Source: JAWAFC01 sp038890815 (GTDB lineage: Archaea > Micrarchaeota > Micrarchaeia > Burarchaeales > JACRGF01). Taken from it: a stretch of DNA of 20,375 bases. Below, in pieces: positions 6,516 to 13,016 of the stretch (positions within the stretch are counted from its first letter, which is position 1; each line of letters starts with the position of its first letter). A program made the translations under genes and the position numbers. The stretch lies in contig JAWAFC010000012.1 of the NCBI GenBank assembly GCA_038890815.1, positions 1-20,375 on the forward strand. The letters run 5' to 3'. Under the pieces are notes generated by a model, which did no database searches, was not told the DNA's origin, and saw nothing but the letters and a program-made list of their open reading frames with translations.

Positions 6516-7127
6516 ATGCTCGCAGTGGATATGTGGGCTTTCCTGGCAGCCTTCATCCCGCTTTTTGTCATAGTTGATCCAATTCTCGCTGTGCCGGTCT
6601 TTCATGCCATGGCACAGCAGCATAAGTTCTCGCGAGAACAGCGAAGAAGGATGGCACTCGAGGCAAGCATCGTGGCGCTCGCCATCCTCCTTTTCTTCGC
6701 GCTCGTCGGAGAGGCCTTTCTGGCACTCATCGGCGTCTCTATGGGCTCCTTCCGCATAGCTGGTGGCCTTCTCCTGCTCTATCTATCTTTCGAAATGTTC
6801 TCGGGAGGTCTTCCACGGATGCGCGCGCCAGACCCCAGCGTGTTGGGCGCTGTGCCTTTCGGCACCCCCATGCTCGCCGGCCCGGGCGCCATCAGCACAG
6901 CCATATTGCTCATGAACACATCAGGTATCGGCGCGTTCTACACGCTACCTGCAATCCTGCTGGTATGCGCGCTCTCCTTTCTCGTGCTCGCGCACTCCGA
7001 GGCGCTCCACCGATTTCTTGGAAAAAACGATTTCGTCGTGCTTACCAGAATCATGGGCCTTGTGGCAGCCGCCTTCGCGCTCGAGTTTGTGCGAAGAGGA
7101 CTCATTGACTGGGGCGTGCTGGGATGA
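6516..7127 (+). CDS. MarC-family (UPF0056) integral membrane protein
   Basis: A protein of 203 residues with about six predicted membrane helices. Family features are visible: FIPLFVIVDPILAVPVF near the N-terminus, FRIAGGLLLLYLSFEMF in the middle, then PFGTPMLAGPGAISTAILL, and a C-terminal helix with RIMGLVAAAFALEFVRRGL. The biochemical role of MarC proteins is not established; the old link to multiple antibiotic resistance was not upheld, so no transport substrate is assigned. ATG6516 lies 27 bp after the TATA element; a TTG at 6501 and an ATG at 6531 are less likely starts. It is divergent from the coiled-coil operon and convergent with the zinc protein, with 25 bp between stops. Confidence 0.88.
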   Translation: MLAVDMWAFLAAFIPLFVIVDPILAVPVFHAMAQQHKFSREQRRRMALEASIVALAILLFFALVGEAFLALIGVSMGSFRIAGGLLLLYLSFEMFSGGLPRMRAPDPSVLGAVPFGTPMLAGPGAISTAILLMNTSGIGAFYTLPAILLVCALSFLVLAHSEALHRFLGKNDFVVLTRIMGLVAAAFALEFVRRGLIDWGVLG

Positions 7128-7152
7128 GCGCGCGCCCGAAAGGGGACATTGC

Positions 7153-7332
7153 CTAAGCCGCCTTGAACGCTTTCCTTTTCGGTAGATTGCCCCAGCAGTC
7201 CTTGCATATGACCAGACGCTTCACCTTGCCCACCCGCTTGGCGCTCTTCTCACAGCTCCTGCACACAATTTTCGAACAGTAGTTACATTTCTCAGGGTTG
7301 TGGGTGGGCTCACTGCATCTCTCGCAAATCAT
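7153..7332 (-). CDS. Small zinc-binding protein with four CxxC motifs
   Basis: A protein of 59 residues from ATG7332. Four CxxC knuckles at Cys3/6, 16/19, 24/27 and 43/46 should bind two zinc ions. The spacing suggests either two consecutive ribbons or a cross-brace as in FYVE/RING-like folds. The segment between the third and fourth pairs is strongly basic (KSAKRVGKVKR), and the C-terminus is basic too, which would suit RNA, DNA or ribosome binding. No function can be named. ATG7332 is 25 bp from the TATA box; upstream in-frame ATGs at 7338 and 7350 would add only MPWGME. Confidence 0.8.
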   Translation of the reverse strand: MICERCSEPTHNPEKCNYCSKIVCRSCEKSAKRVGKVKRLVICKDCWGNLPKRKAFKAA

Positions 7333-7352
7333 TTCCATGCCCCAAGGCAAGA

Positions 7353-7361
7353 ATTATTTAA
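7353..7361 (-). promoter_or_regulatory. TATA-like box of the zinc protein
   Basis: On the minus strand this reads TTAAATAAT, with its centre 25 bp upstream of ATG7332. It lies back to back with the promoter of the plus-strand methylthiotransferase. Confidence 0.5.
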
Positions 7362-7365
7362 GCCA

Positions 7366-7377
7366 AATTTATTATAT
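7366..7377 (+). promoter_or_regulatory. Possible TATA region of the methylthiotransferase gene
   Basis: An A/T-rich stretch including TTTATTATAT, 15-25 bp before ATG7392. The exact box and transcription start are uncertain; a leaderless or very short leader mRNA is likely. Confidence 0.4.
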
Positions 7378-7391
7378 GTAGCGTGCATGGC

Positions 7392-8654
7392 ATGCGCTTC
7401 TTCCTGCAGACTTTCGGATGCACGCTCAACCAGAGCGATGGCGATGCCATGAGGACTCTTCTCCTCCAGAGCGGGGCCAGCGAGGCTGGCGAGCGCGAGG
7501 CAGATGTTGTGGTGCTCAACACCTGCGCGGTCAAGCGCGCCACAGAGCAGAAAATCGCCGAGAGGATGCGGAGGGTGGTGGCCTCGGGAAAGCCGCTCGT
7601 CGTGGCGGGCTGCCTGCCAGCCTCAAACCGCCGGCTTGTCGAAAAAATTGCCCCACAGGCATGCCTGGTCGGGCCCGGAGCAGTGCTGAGAATTCCCGAG
7701 GCCGTGCGCGCTGCCTGCGCAGGGCAGCGCGTTGTGTTTCTTGGCTGGAATGGCAAGGAGGGCGTGCCGTTTGTCCCCAGCCCTCCGATTGCGAGAATAC
7801 CCATCAGCGAGGGCTGCCTCTCCGCCTGCGCCTTCTGTGCCACCAAGCTTGCCAGGCCAGCGCTACGCTCCTATAGCCCCCAGAGAATCATCGAGAGGCT
7901 GCGCGCGTGCGCCGAGGCCGGCGTGCTCGAAGTGCAGCTGACCGCACAGGATGTTGGTGCCTATGGCCGAGATAGGGGAACAAACCTCGAGGAGCTCATG
8001 GCGGACATCGTCTCCACCTTTGCTCACGCTCCTTTCCGTGTGCGCCTCGGTATGATAAATCCCGAGCACGCGCTGATGATGGAACAACTGCCCTCCCTGC
8101 TGGCGGCTGAGCCTTTCTACCATTTTCTCCACCTGCCCATTCAGAGCGGCAGCGACGGAATTCTGGAGGCGATGGGCAGGAGATATACAGTGAGGGAATT
8201 TGAGAAAATCGTTGCAGCCTTCCGCGCGCGCATTCCCGCGCTCACGCTTGCCACAGACATCATCTGCGGCTATCCTGGCGAGAGCGAAGAAGATTTTGCC
8301 GCCACGCTTGCCCTGCTCGAACGCGTGCGACCCGACGTCGTGAATGTCTCGCGCTTTTCACCCAGGCCCGGCACGTCAGCAGCCAGCATGCCTCAGCTGC
8401 CCACAGATATTATTAACGAGAGAACGAGGAAAGCCAGCGAGCTGGCGAGGGCCATTTCTCACAGAAAAAATCTCGCATGGGTGGGGAAAACCGTCGAATG
8501 CGTTGTGCTGGAGCGCGCACGAACGCCCGTGGCCCGGACGCGTGCTTACAAGCATATCGCGCTGGCAAAGGGTGAAATAGGCGAGCGCGTGCTCGCCGAG
8601 ATAACGGGCGCTTCCTCCTCCTGCCTCAAGGGCGAGGTCAGGCAAAGGCTTTAA
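7392..8654 (+). CDS. Radical-SAM tRNA methylthiotransferase (archaeal e-MtaB type)
   Basis: A protein of 420 residues in the MiaB/RimO family. The N-terminal UPF0004 domain has the three cluster cysteines (TFGC Cys10, LNTC Cys45, AGC Cys74). The radical-SAM CxxxCxxC is SEGCLSACAFC with Cys142/146/149. The usual LPIQSGSD and DIICGYPGES motifs follow, and the last 60 residues look like a TRAM RNA-binding domain. Archaeal and eukaryotic (CDKAL1) members convert t6A to ms2t6A at position 37 of ANN-decoding tRNAs; this substrate is assigned by family, and MiaB action on i6A is less likely in an archaeon. ATG7392 starts directly at MRFFLQTFGC; a GTG at 7383 would add three residues. Confidence 0.9.
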   Translation: MRFFLQTFGCTLNQSDGDAMRTLLLQSGASEAGEREADVVVLNTCAVKRATEQKIAERMRRVVASGKPLVVAGCLPASNRRLVEKIAPQACLVGPGAVLRIPEAVRAACAGQRVVFLGWNGKEGVPFVPSPPIARIPISEGCLSACAFCATKLARPALRSYSPQRIIERLRACAEAGVLEVQLTAQDVGAYGRDRGTNLEELMADIVSTFAHAPFRVRLGMINPEHALMMEQLPSLLAAEPFYHFLHLPIQSGSDGILEAMGRRYTVREFEKIVAAFRARIPALTLATDIICGYPGESEEDFAATLALLERVRPDVVNVSRFSPRPGTSAASMPQLPTDIINERTRKASELARAISHRKNLAWVGKTVECVVLERARTPVARTRAYKHIALAKGEIGERVLAEITGASSSCLKGEVRQRL

Positions 8655-8656
8655 TA
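8649..8656 (+). promoter_or_regulatory. TATA-like box of the six-helix membrane protein
   Basis: CTTTAATA overlaps the stop codon of the preceding gene. Its centre is 25-26 bp upstream of ATG8678, consistent with a leaderless transcript. Confidence 0.5.
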
Positions 8657-8677
8657 TCGGGAAGCTAATGCTCCTGC

Positions 8678-9409
8678 ATGGGCGAGCTTGTGGCAGTGCT
8701 CGGGCATTCGGTCACGGCGTATTTTCGCAACATACGCTGGATTCTGCTGTTCTCGCTTTCCTTCCTGCTCGCGCTGGCGATACCCTTTCTCTCGCCCGTG
8801 CCATCCTACATAGCGCTCGGGGCCACCTTCCTGCGCACGGGCTCCATGCCTCAGCTAGCGCCCCTTGAGGTCATAGTGATCGCGCTGTCCATGCTCGCCT
8901 CGCTGTTCCTGCTCTCGTTCGCCACAGTCTCGATAAACCTCGTGATAAAAAGCCAGCGCACGCTGACCAATGTGAGGACTGAGGTCATGCAGGGGATAGA
9001 GAAATATGCGGCAGTGGTGTTCGAGCTCTACCTTATTGCCTGGTTGCTGCTTTTCCTCATCGCGCTCGCCTCGTATGAGGTCAGGCTGGAACGCGTGCTC
9101 ACCCCGCTCGCTGCTTTCCTCATCTACACGCTGCTCTTCTATGTCCCCACGGCCATAGTGATCGATGAGGTGAGGCCTGGCCGGGCATTTGAAGTGAGCC
9201 TGCGTATGCTTTTCGGCAAACCCATGCTGTTCGTGGCATGGCTCGCGACCGGCTTTGTGCTGCTGTCGCTCACATCACTCGCCTCCCTGTCATTATTTCC
9301 CCACCCGCTCGCCCAGTACATCGTGCTCGTGATAAACGCGCTTGTCGTGCTGCCATTCCTGACAGTCATGCAGACGCAAATGTACCTGACAAAATACACT
9401 CTGCTCTAG
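8678..9409 (+). CDS. Six-helix integral membrane protein, function unknown
   Basis: A protein of 243 residues with about six hydrophobic segments, roughly at 22-44, 63-90, 114-135, 141-162, 184-205 and 212-230. There is no recognisable transporter or enzyme signature and few conserved-looking polar residues within the helices. The loop between helices 2 and 3 is polar (KSQRTLTNVRTEVMQG), and the loop between 4 and 5 carries DEVRPGRAFEVSLRML. The overall pattern recalls conserved archaeal membrane proteins of the DUF4013 kind, but I cannot confirm it. The stop codon shares CTAG with the stop of the convergent aldolase gene. Confidence 0.78.
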   Translation: MGELVAVLGHSVTAYFRNIRWILLFSLSFLLALAIPFLSPVPSYIALGATFLRTGSMPQLAPLEVIVIALSMLASLFLLSFATVSINLVIKSQRTLTNVRTEVMQGIEKYAAVVFELYLIAWLLLFLIALASYEVRLERVLTPLAAFLIYTLLFYVPTAIVIDEVRPGRAFEVSLRMLFGKPMLFVAWLATGFVLLSLTSLASLSLFPHPLAQYIVLVINALVVLPFLTVMQTQMYLTKYTLL

Positions 9410-10149
9410 CTGTGCACGATGGCAACGATTTTCCTGAGCAGCGCTGCCCCATCGGGTCTCTGCCAGACGTTTCGACCCACGGCGATGCCGGCCCCGCCGG
9501 CGGACATGATCTCGCGCACCATGCCCAGCACTTCGGCCTCCCTTTCCTTCATCTTCCCTCCAGCAGCCAGCACGGGCGCGCCCGCGCTGCCAACCACCCT
9601 CGCCCAGCTCTCGCCACCGCCCGTATAGTATGTCTTCACAATGTCGGCGCCCAGCTCGGCGGCGGCCCGCGTGGCTGGCAGAACAAACTTCTCCTCATAC
9701 CTTCTTTTCTCGGGCACCCTTGGATAGGCAAAGGCTATGACGGGCAGGCCATAGGCCCTGGCCGCACTCCACACGCGCCTGAACTGCGCGAGCATGGCTG
9801 GCTCGTTCTCCACACAGAAATAGATTGTTGCGGCAACAGCATCGGCGCCAAGCGCCACGGCATTCTCCACATCGCTGACCACCGACTGCGTCTCGACGGG
9901 CGACAGCGCGCTCTTGCCCGTCAGCTTGATGATCAGCGCGGTGTCGCGCGGGATTTTTTCCCTCACCATTCCTTTGTGCAGCAGCACGGCATCGGCGCCC
10001 CCCTCGCCCGCCAACCTGATGATCCTCTCGGGAGATAGGTCTGTTCCCTTATAGGCGAGCGGGCCGTGCTCCAGCCCGTGGTCGAACGCCAGCACGACGC
10101 CCCTGCCGTCTGGCAAAATCCTTCCCAGCCTTCTCGAAACCCCGCTCAC
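9406..10149 (-). CDS. Class I fructose-1,6-bisphosphate aldolase, archaeal (DhnA) type
   Basis: Cleaves or forms fructose-1,6-bisphosphate through a Schiff base. It is 247 residues, compact for the DeoC/FbaB-like TIM barrel. Key features: VLAFDHGLEHGP at about 19-30, the Schiff-base lysine in ADIVKTYY (Lys172), PVLAAGGK at about 192-199 and GIAVGRNVWQR for phosphate binding at about 221-231. The related enzyme ADH synthase (archaeal shikimate entry) shares these motifs, but FDHGLEHGP favours the aldolase. The start is GTG10149, placed 24 bp from a TATA box and preceded by GGTGG; no in-frame ATG gives the full N-terminus. Divergent from EF-1 alpha and overlapping the convergent membrane-protein stop by four bases. 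Confidence 0.88.
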   Translation of the reverse strand: MSGVSRRLGRILPDGRGVVLAFDHGLEHGPLAYKGTDLSPERIIRLAGEGGADAVLLHKGMVREKIPRDTALIIKLTGKSALSPVETQSVVSDVENAVALGADAVAATIYFCVENEPAMLAQFRRVWSAARAYGLPVIAFAYPRVPEKRRYEEKFVLPATRAAAELGADIVKTYYTGGGESWARVVGSAGAPVLAAGGKMKEREAEVLGMVREIMSAGGAGIAVGRNVWQRPDGAALLRKIVAIVHS

Positions 10150-10168
10150 GTAACCACCAACGCAAGGC

Positions 10169-10190
10169 TAATAAAACCTCGGTTTTATAA
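10169..10190. promoter_or_regulatory. Divergent promoter pair in an inverted repeat
   Basis: The perfect inverted repeat ATAAAACC-TC-GGTTTTAT (10171-10188) places one TATA box on each strand: TTTTATTA on minus (24 bp from GTG10149 of the aldolase) and TTTTATAA on plus (10183-10190, expected start near 10212 for EF-1 alpha). The two core promoters are only about 13 bp apart centre to centre. Confidence 0.6.
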
Positions 10191-10230
10191 TACTTGGGAA
10201 GCGCGCGTTTTGCGTCATGCTTCGTTGCTA

Positions 10231-10238
10231 GGAGGTGG
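10231..10238 (+). promoter_or_regulatory. Strong Shine-Dalgarno of EF-1 alpha
   Basis: GGAGGTGG ends four bases before ATG10243, a near-complete match to the archaeal 16S 3' end. It fixes the start and shows that this gene, unlike most here, has a leader of about 30 nt. Confidence 0.85.
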
Positions 10239-10242
10239 CATC

Positions 10243-11517
10243 ATGGCTGCGAAGGAACACCTGAACCTGATCTTCATCGGCCACGTGGACCACGGCAAGA
10301 GCACCACGGTGGGCCGCATCCTCTATGATACGGGCGCGCTGTCCGAGCAGGACCTGCGCAAGCTCAAGGAGGAAGCCGAGAAGGTAGGTAAAGTGACTTT
10401 CGAGTTCGCGTTTGCCATGGACCAGCTGAAGGAAGAGAGGGAGCGCGGGCTCACCATCGACATCGCGCACAGGGACTTCCAGACAAACAAATACTATTTC
10501 ACCATCATCGACGCGCCGGGCCACCGCGACTTCGTCAAGAACATGATAACGGGCGCGAGCCAGGCCGATGCGGCCGTGCTCGTGTGCTCGGCCAAAGAAG
10601 GGGTGCAGCAGCAGACCAAGGAGCATGCCTTTCTCGCCAAGGTGCTGGGCATCCAGCAGCTCGTTGTGGCGGTGAACAAGATGGATGCCGTGAATTACGA
10701 CCGCGTCAAGTTCGAGGATGTAAAAAGCCAGTTGTCCGGCCTGCTGAAGAACATCGGCTATAAGGTGGAGAACATTCCATTCATCCCGATCAGCGCGTAC
10801 GAGGGCGAGAATGTAGTGAAGAAACTGGGCAAGCAACCGTGGTACACTGGTCCCACCCTTGTGGAGAGCTTCGACACTTTCAAGGTCCCGCCCAAGCCAC
10901 TCGACAAGCCCCTGCGTCTGCCCGTGCAGGATGTGTTCACCATCACGGGCCATGGCACCGTGCCCGTCGGTCGCGTGGAGACGGGTGTGCTCAAACCTAA
11001 CATGACCGTCATCTTCATGCCGAGCGGCGCCAAAGGGGAGGTCAAGCGCATCGAGATGCACCACCAGGAGTTGCCGCAGGCCGTGCCGGGCGATAACATA
11101 GGTTTCAACGTCAAAGGAGTGGACAAGAAAGACATAAAGAGGGGCGAGGTGGTCGGCACGCCCGACAAGCCCCCAACTGTGGCGGAGGAATTCACTGCCC
11201 AAATAGTCGTGCTGGAGCATCCGACAGCCATTGCCAAGGGCTACACGCCCGTATTCCACATTCACACCGCACAGGTCGCGGCCCAGATTGTTGAGATTCT
11301 CGAGAAAAAAGACCCCAAGACGGGCCAGACGATCCAGAAGAACCCAGACTTCATCAAGACAGGTGATGTGGCCGTTGTGAAGGTAAGGCCGCTCAAACCT
11401 GTGGTGGTTGAGAAGTTCCAGGAGTTTCCGCCCCTTGGCCGATTCGCCATCCGCGACATGGGCCAGACTGTTGCGGCCGGCATCGTGCTCGAGGTCAAGC
11501 CAAGGGCGGCCGCTTGA
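10243..11517 (+). CDS. tuf: Translation elongation factor EF-1 alpha (aEF1A)
   Basis: The GTPase that carries aminoacyl-tRNA to the ribosome. It is 424 residues, full length for an archaeal factor, with no intein. G motifs: GHVDHGKST at 13-21, RGLTID (switch I) at about 68-73, DAPGH at 90-94, NKMD at 145-148 and the SAYEG motif soon after. Domains 2 and 3 follow (ITGHGTVPVGRVETG, GDNIGFNVKG, GRFAIRDMGQTVAAGIV). It is the archaeal/eukaryotic type, not bacterial EF-Tu. It has its own TATA box, a short leader and a strong ribosome-binding site, as expected for a highly expressed gene. uS10 follows immediately, a conserved archaeal arrangement. A longer upstream reading frame exists but the Shine-Dalgarno sequence fixes ATG10243. 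Confidence 0.98.
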   Translation: MAAKEHLNLIFIGHVDHGKSTTVGRILYDTGALSEQDLRKLKEEAEKVGKVTFEFAFAMDQLKEERERGLTIDIAHRDFQTNKYYFTIIDAPGHRDFVKNMITGASQADAAVLVCSAKEGVQQQTKEHAFLAKVLGIQQLVVAVNKMDAVNYDRVKFEDVKSQLSGLLKNIGYKVENIPFIPISAYEGENVVKKLGKQPWYTGPTLVESFDTFKVPPKPLDKPLRLPVQDVFTITGHGTVPVGRVETGVLKPNMTVIFMPSGAKGEVKRIEMHHQELPQAVPGDNIGFNVKGVDKKDIKRGEVVGTPDKPPTVAEEFTAQIVVLEHPTAIAKGYTPVFHIHTAQVAAQIVEILEKKDPKTGQTIQKNPDFIKTGDVAVVKVRPLKPVVVEKFQEFPPLGRFAIRDMGQTVAAGIVLEVKPRAAA

Positions 11518-11525
11518 TCATTTTT

Positions 11526-11831
11526 ATGGGAAAGGCTCGCATCAAGCTCGTTGGCAAGGACCCTCATGAGCTCGATGAGGTTTGCCAACAAATCAAGGAG
11601 ATCACAAAGGCGACGGGCGTCGAGCTCCGCGGCCCGATACCGCTCCCCACAAAGAGGTTGCGGGTAGCCACGCGCAGGACTCCTTGCGGGGATGGCAGCG
11701 ATACTTACGAGCACTGGGAGATGAAGATTCACAAGCGCATCATCGATGTGGCGGGCGATGAGCGCACCCTCAGGCAGATCATGCGCGTCAAAGTCCCTGA
11801 CACCGTGCACATCGAGATAAGCCTCGAGTGA
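11526..11831 (+). CDS. rpsJ: Small ribosomal subunit protein uS10
   Basis: A component of the 30S head. It is 101 residues from ATG11526 (MGKARIKLVGKD), the normal length and N-terminus for archaeal uS10. GPIPLPTKRLRVATRR, the conserved IHKRIIDV and VPDTVHIEI are all present. It lies 8 bp after the EF-1 alpha stop, the usual archaeal order, and has no visible promoter or good Shine-Dalgarno sequence, so translation probably depends on coupling to EF-1 alpha. A TTG at 11514 overlapping the EF-1 alpha stop (TTGA) could be an alternative start adding four residues, which the family does not normally have. Confidence 0.95.
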   Translation: MGKARIKLVGKDPHELDEVCQQIKEITKATGVELRGPIPLPTKRLRVATRRTPCGDGSDTYEHWEMKIHKRIIDVAGDERTLRQIMRVKVPDTVHIEISLE

Positions 11832-11839
11832 TGCGCTGG

Positions 11840-11855
11840 TTTTAAATCCTTTAAA
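11840..11855 (+). promoter_or_regulatory. TATA region of the double-receiver gene
   Basis: Two TTTAAA-type boxes, TTTTAAAT (11840-11847) and CCTTTAAA (11848-11855), are centred 30 and 22 bp before ATG11874. Either could serve; both imply little or no leader. Confidence 0.45.
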
Positions 11856-11873
11856 CCGCACAAACAATAAAAC

Positions 11874-12734
11874 ATGAAAGTGCTCGTTGTCGATGACAGC
11901 GTGAACATCCTGCCATTTTATAAGGACGCGCTGGCCACCCAAGGCATTGAGGCCGAAACGGCGGCCAGTGGGCCCGAGGCTCTGACAAAACTCTCTCTGG
12001 AGGAATTCGACCTTCTCATCACAGACTACCGCATGCCCGCCATGAGCGGGTGCGAGCTTGCTAAGAATGTGCTTGAAAAGTTTCCAGGGAAAAAAGTCCT
12101 AATTTTGTCAAACATGCCCGGCGATGCCAAGGCAGAGGCCCAGCGCCTCGGCATAGAGGAGCGCGTGAGCGTGAGAGAAAAGCCCAGCGAACTCACCGAG
12201 CTGAAGGCGCTCGCCGAATATGTCAGAGAGCTATTGATGGCAAAAACAGCGCCCGCCACAGAAAAGCTCAGAGTGCTCATTGTGGATGATGAGGAGATGC
12301 TCATAAAAGCATACACACGCGCGCTCTGGGGGCTGAGGGATGTTGTGGTCGAGACGGCTAAAGACGGCAATGAAGCGCTGGAAAAACTCAGCAGCGCGAC
12401 CAGGCAGAATGCTCCCTTTGCCCTCATCATCACCGATTTCAACATGCCGGGCATGAATGGGTGCGCGTTGGCGCAGAAAGCGCGCGAGACCCATCCGGAA
12501 GCCAGAATTGTCATCAACACGAGCAACCCCGATGAGGCGCGCAGAGAGGTGCAGCGCATCGGCATCGCGATTGAGCTCAGCAGCAACAAGCTACTGGGTT
12601 CAGAAGTTAAAAAACTCGTCGAGGAGACCACGGCGGAAAAGAACGCTCTGGATACCGACAAGATGCGCATTCTCCGCACAACACAATCCACGCCGCAATC
12701 CGCGCCCGGCCGGCCACAGAAGCTCAAAGGCTAA
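11874..12734 (+). CDS. Response regulator with two receiver domains and no output domain
   Basis: A protein of 286 residues. Receiver 1 (about 1-122) has the acidic pair Asp7/Asp8, phospho-acceptor Asp51 in LLITDYRMP, Ser79 in LILSN and Lys103 in REKP. Receiver 2 (about 132-252) has Asp138/Asp139, Asp188 in LIITDFNMP, and Thr216 or Ser217 in VINTSN. The expected KP dipeptide is altered to SNKLLG (Lys239), so it may phosphorylate or switch differently. The last 30 residues are a polar, probably disordered tail with no DNA-binding or enzyme domain. Such tandem-REC proteins act by protein contact or as phosphate relays; no histidine kinase is in the window. Likely promoter just upstream, and tRNA-Ser follows 57 bp downstream. 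Confidence 0.88.
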   Translation: MKVLVVDDSVNILPFYKDALATQGIEAETAASGPEALTKLSLEEFDLLITDYRMPAMSGCELAKNVLEKFPGKKVLILSNMPGDAKAEAQRLGIEERVSVREKPSELTELKALAEYVRELLMAKTAPATEKLRVLIVDDEEMLIKAYTRALWGLRDVVVETAKDGNEALEKLSSATRQNAPFALIITDFNMPGMNGCALAQKARETHPEARIVINTSNPDEARREVQRIGIAIELSSNKLLGSEVKKLVEETTAEKNALDTDKMRILRTTQSTPQSAPGRPQKLKG

Positions 12735-12760
12735 TTTCTCGCCTTCATCCTAGCGATAGT

Positions 12761-12768
12761 CTTTTAAT
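12761..12768 (+). promoter_or_regulatory. TATA-like box of tRNA-Ser
   Basis: CTTTTAAT, centred 26-27 bp upstream of the first base of the mature tRNA (12791), matches the spacing seen for tRNA-Phe and for leaderless mRNAs here. Confidence 0.55.
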
Positions 12769-12790
12769 CTCGCTTTCCAGAAAGAAAAAT

Positions 12791-12979
12791 GCCGGGGTGG
12801 CTGAATGGCAAAGCGCCAGCCTTGAGAATCAGAATCCTCAACGGATTCTGATCCCAGCAATGCTGGAGAAGGGAAATCCTCTTCGCCTGGAGGACCCTTA
12901 AACTGGGGGAGGGCCCCCTCCCGCAGTTCGAAGCTGGTTCCCCTCGCGGGGAGTAAGAGTTCGAATCTCTTCCCCGGCG
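12791..12979 (+). tRNA. tRNA-Ser(UGA) with a 105-nt intron
   Basis: Acceptor GCCGGGG/CCCCGGC with discriminator G, the serine identity base in archaea; no CCA encoded. The D-arm GCT-GAATGGCAA-AGC has the type II layout (12-23 paired, 13-22 not). The anticodon stem CCAGC (12816-12820) pairs with GCTGG (12933-12937) and the loop CTTGAGA gives anticodon UGA. A long variable arm TTCCCC-TCGC-GGGGAGT and the T-arm AAGAG-TTCGAAT-CTCTT complete a type II tRNA of 84 nt plus CCA. The intron separates G37 from A38. tRNA-Leu is excluded by anticodon and discriminator. An internal GCTGG at 12862-12866 offers a second possible 3' stem strand. Confidence 0.9.
12827..12931 (+). other. 105-nt structured intron of tRNA-Ser(UGA)
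   Basis: Placed after position 37. It folds as four consecutive hairpins: ATCAGAATCC/GGATTCTGAT with loop TCAAC; CCAGC/GCTGG with loop AAT (a copy of the anticodon stem); AAGGG-AAA-TCCTC/GAGGA-CCCTT; and AACTG-G-GGGAGG/CCTCCC-G-CAGTT. The junction does not make a strict bulge-helix-bulge, so the exact cut sites are inferred from the mature tRNA. Confidence 0.7.
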
Positions 12980-13016
12980 TAAGGCATCTGGCTTTCCCCC
13001 GATTCATTCCCTTCCT

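Noticed and set aside
9406..10149. ADH synthase (shikimate entry) instead of aldolase
   Set aside because: The FDHGLEHGP and GRNVWQ forms fit fructose-bisphosphate aldolase better; no aroA'/aroB'-type neighbour is present.
10228..11265. Minus-strand open frame of 345 codons across EF-1 alpha
   Set aside because: Antisense shadow of a strongly conserved gene; no promoter or Shine-Dalgarno sequence and no recognisable protein features.
10243..11517. Intein or selenocysteine/SelB-like variant in EF-1 alpha
   Set aside because: The gene is a continuous 424-residue aEF1A with standard domains and no insertion.
11514..11526. TTG11514 as the uS10 start
   Set aside because: TTGA overlap with the EF-1 alpha stop is possible, but archaeal uS10 normally starts at the MxKARIKL position, matching ATG11526.
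12862..12866. First GCTGG as the 3' strand of the tRNA-Ser anticodon stem
   Set aside because: It is followed by sequence that cannot make the variable arm, and position 38 would be T; the GCTGG at 12933-12937 gives loop CTTGAGA and a proper variable arm. Kept only as a two-intron alternative.
12750..13007. Minus-strand 85-codon frame
   Set aside because: Entirely over the tRNA-Ser gene and its intron.
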